From contig JACCTF010000386.1 of NCBI GenBank assembly GCA_013812565.1, positions 1 through 5,919 of the forward strand: DNA of 5,919 nucleotides. Reading direction: 5' to 3'. The notes under the pieces are model-generated. The model ran no database searches, had not been told where the DNA came from, and was given only the letters and a program-made list of their open reading frames with translations. This DNA is from Pyrinomonadaceae bacterium. Lineage in GTDB: Bacteria; Acidobacteriota; Blastocatellia; Pyrinomonadales; Pyrinomonadaceae. Made by a program: the position numbers and the translations under genes. The number at the start of each line of letters is the position of its first letter. Positions within the stretch are counted from its first letter, which is position 1. Below are positions 4,413 through 5,919 of the stretch, one piece after another.

Positions 4413-5919
4413 ATGAAGCTTTGCCTTACCTGTCAACGTTGCTACGAAGATACGTACACTTCTTGTGCGCACGAAGATCACCCCCCCCTCGTCCCATCGC
4501 GTCCCGGTTTGCGTTTGATCGCCGGTAAGTATCGGCTTGACCGTCTGCTCGGGCGCAACTTTATGGGCACCGTCTATACCGGAACGCAGCTCGAACAGAA
4601 GCGCCCGGTGCTCGTCAAACTACTTCATCCTGAATCACTCACCGATCCACAGGGATTGCAGCATTTTCGTCGCGAATCACAAGTCATCGCCCTACTCAAC
4701 ACACGCCTTCGACATCCCAACGTCGCCGACACCTACGATTACGGCACGCTGCCTGAAGGCGGAGCTTACATGGTGACTGAGCTGATTGAGGGCTACACGC
4801 TGGGCCACTACATGGCAAGCAGTGGACCGCAACCGCCCCTGTCGGCGGCCGTTACTGTCGCGCGCCAGGTGGCCGACGGGGTCGAAGCGGCGCACCGCGT
4901 CGGCATTGTTCACCGCGATCTGAAGCCTTCCAATATCATTCTCGTTCATGATGAGAACGATGACCGCTTGCAAGTCAAAATCGTTGATTTTGGCATTAGC
5001 AAGCTTATGCAAATGATTCCGGATCATACCGAAGCGCTCCAGTCTACAGAAGCCTTATCTGACACGACACGCTATATGTCTCCGGAACAATGCGCGGGTC
5101 ATGACATAGATGCGCGCTCTGATATTTATAGTCTCGGCTGTGTCCTCTACGAGATGCTCGCCGGACGCCCTCCCTTTGATGGCGACACGGCCGCCGAGAT
5201 CGCACGTAAACATGTCGAGGAGTCGCCGCTGCTCATCACGGAGTTACGTTCGGACATTCCCGAAGCGTTAACCCAACTCGTCATGCAAGCCCTTAACAAG
5301 AAGCCTATCATCAGGCCGCAAACAGCGGCCGAGTTCGCGCGCCGTTTGCGCTACATTGACTATTTGAGCACGGCGCTGCCTTCATCCGTGGGGCCTACAG
5401 AACCCGCACGCGATAAAACGCTTGGTGTTCACGTGCGAAGAATAAACCCCGAGTCACATGCGACGACGACACGCGACGTCCCCGCCCAGTCCAACGTAAG
5501 GATGATGCCCGGACGCAACGGAGAACATAAGCAGAGTGCCGCGTCGGCGTCTGAGCATAGCCTGCCGACGGATTCAAACGTTAAGATCTCGCGTGGCGTA
5601 ACGATCATATCTTCATCCACCGGTTCAGCAGATCATCCGCCTTCCCTTATTGATTCAGTCGAGCAAATAGAGAGTTCGGAATCCTTCCACCCCACGGTTG
5701 AGCAGACGGGTGGAATCGATGTGGAAGAAGCTTTGACGTTGGATGAATTTGCCGCCCCGACGCCTGTGGCGAAACATGAGCCTTCATCAATAACTCAGCA
5801 TGAAGGAGTACTGGTTATCGCTGATAAAGCCACCTCTTACACATTACAACCCGATGTGAATGAGGTAGGTGTTAACGAAGCTAATGTTATTCAAGTAGAT
5901 AATGACACAACCACTGAGA
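4413..5919 (+). CDS. Ser/Thr protein kinase paralog with atypical ATP loop (kinase 2, C-terminus beyond window)
   Basis: 502 codons are open from the ATG at 4413 to the window end with no stop. Like kinase 1 it opens MKLC-x2-C-x2-C with Cys18. The kinase domain spans about 40-310 and keeps Lys69, Glu88, HRDLKPSN (167-174, Asp169), DFG (192-194), YMSPE (221-225) and DIYSLG, so the core chemistry looks retained. Two spots deviate: the glycine loop reads GRNFMG (47-52), with Asn49 at the second glycine, and the activation segment reads DTTRYMSPE (217-225), with Asp217 where kinase 1 has Gly. There are about four extra residues after helix C (NTRLRHPNV, 96-104). From about 325 on, the tail is hydrophilic, Ser/Thr-rich and increasingly acidic, with no membrane helix up to residue 502, and it is unrelated to kinase 1. 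No Shine-Dalgarno sequence precedes the ATG; alignment with kinase 1 fixes the start. Confidence 0.9.
   Translation, partial: MKLCLTCQRCYEDTYTSCAHEDHPPLVPSRPGLRLIAGKYRLDRLLGRNFMGTVYTGTQLEQKRPVLVKLLHPESLTDPQGLQHFRRESQVIALLNTRLRHPNVADTYDYGTLPEGGAYMVTELIEGYTLGHYMASSGPQPPLSAAVTVARQVADGVEAAHRVGIVHRDLKPSNIILVHDENDDRLQVKIVDFGISKLMQMIPDHTEALQSTEALSDTTRYMSPEQCAGHDIDARSDIYSLGCVLYEMLAGRPPFDGDTAAEIARKHVEESPLLITELRSDIPEALTQLVMQALNKKPIIRPQTAAEFARRLRYIDYLSTALPSSVGPTEPARDKTLGVHVRRINPESHATTTRDVPAQSNVRMMPGRNGEHKQSAASASEHSLPTDSNVKISRGVTIISSSTGSADHPPSLIDSVEQIESSESFHPTVEQTGGIDVEEALTLDEFAAPTPVAKHEPSSITQHEGVLVIADKATSYTLQPDVNEVGVNEANVIQVDNDTTTE
4481..4488 (+). repeat. Run of eight C residues in kinase 2
   Basis: The C8 run covers codons 23-25, between the Cys-rich leader and the kinase domain. 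A one-base slip here would abolish the kinase domain entirely, so the run is either a possible on/off slippage site or a place to suspect an assembly error. The frame as given is continuous with the kinase domain, so the run length is probably right. Confidence 0.85.
5073..5179 (+). repeat. Near-identical nucleotide patch shared with kinase 1 (copy 2)
   Basis: Partner of 2618-2724: 47 bases at 5073-5119 and 35 bases at 5145-5179 are identical to kinase 1. The conserved catalytic loop about 160 bases upstream differs at several silent positions between the genes. Confidence 0.9.

Noticed and set aside
2618..5179. CRISPR or mobile-element direct repeats
   Set aside because: There are only two copies, both in frame inside homologous kinase domains, with no spacers, terminal inverted repeats or target duplications.

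Overview
The window holds four protein genes. On the left is a minus-strand tsaB whose last codons run off the window edge. To its right, all on the plus strand, are a 6-phosphofructokinase gene (pfkA) and two paralogous Ser/Thr protein kinase genes, the second cut by the right edge. The DNA is GC-rich and free of mobile elements. Both kinases begin with an MKLCxTCQRCYED...C leader followed by a Hanks-type kinase domain. That layout, together with the PFK sequence type, resembles Acidobacteriota (Blastocatellia-like). This lineage call is an inference from protein style and was not tested by a search.

Layout: 1-684 (minus) tsaB; 685-836 a divergent intergenic region with overlapping, oppositely directed promoter motifs that share one -10 site; 837-1874 pfkA; 1875-1978 a short gap with one weak stem-loop; 1979-4105 kinase 1 (Cys-rich leader, kinase domain, Ser/Thr/Pro-rich linker, one membrane helix, external NTF2-like domain); 4106-4412 a 307-base non-coding stretch with a promoter-like motif overlaid by a palindrome and several more dyads; 4413-5919 kinase 2 (same leader and kinase domain, then a different acidic hydrophilic tail, open at the edge).

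How the genes may work together: TsaB serves tRNA t6A modification and PFK commits sugar to glycolysis, so these are housekeeping genes. The kinases look like lineage-specific signalling paralogs. Kinase 1 should pass an extracytoplasmic signal to the cytoplasm. Kinase 2 shows no membrane helix so far and has an unusual ATP loop and activation segment. PFK or kinase 2 could be substrates of kinase 1, but proximity is the only support for this. The most distinctive points are the shared -10 bidirectional promoter, the palindrome over the kinase 2 promoter candidate with two mutually exclusive hairpins, stretches of perfect nucleotide identity inside otherwise diverged kinase paralogs, and the altered catalytic loops of kinase 2. 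I do not see a clearly novel multi-gene system here.
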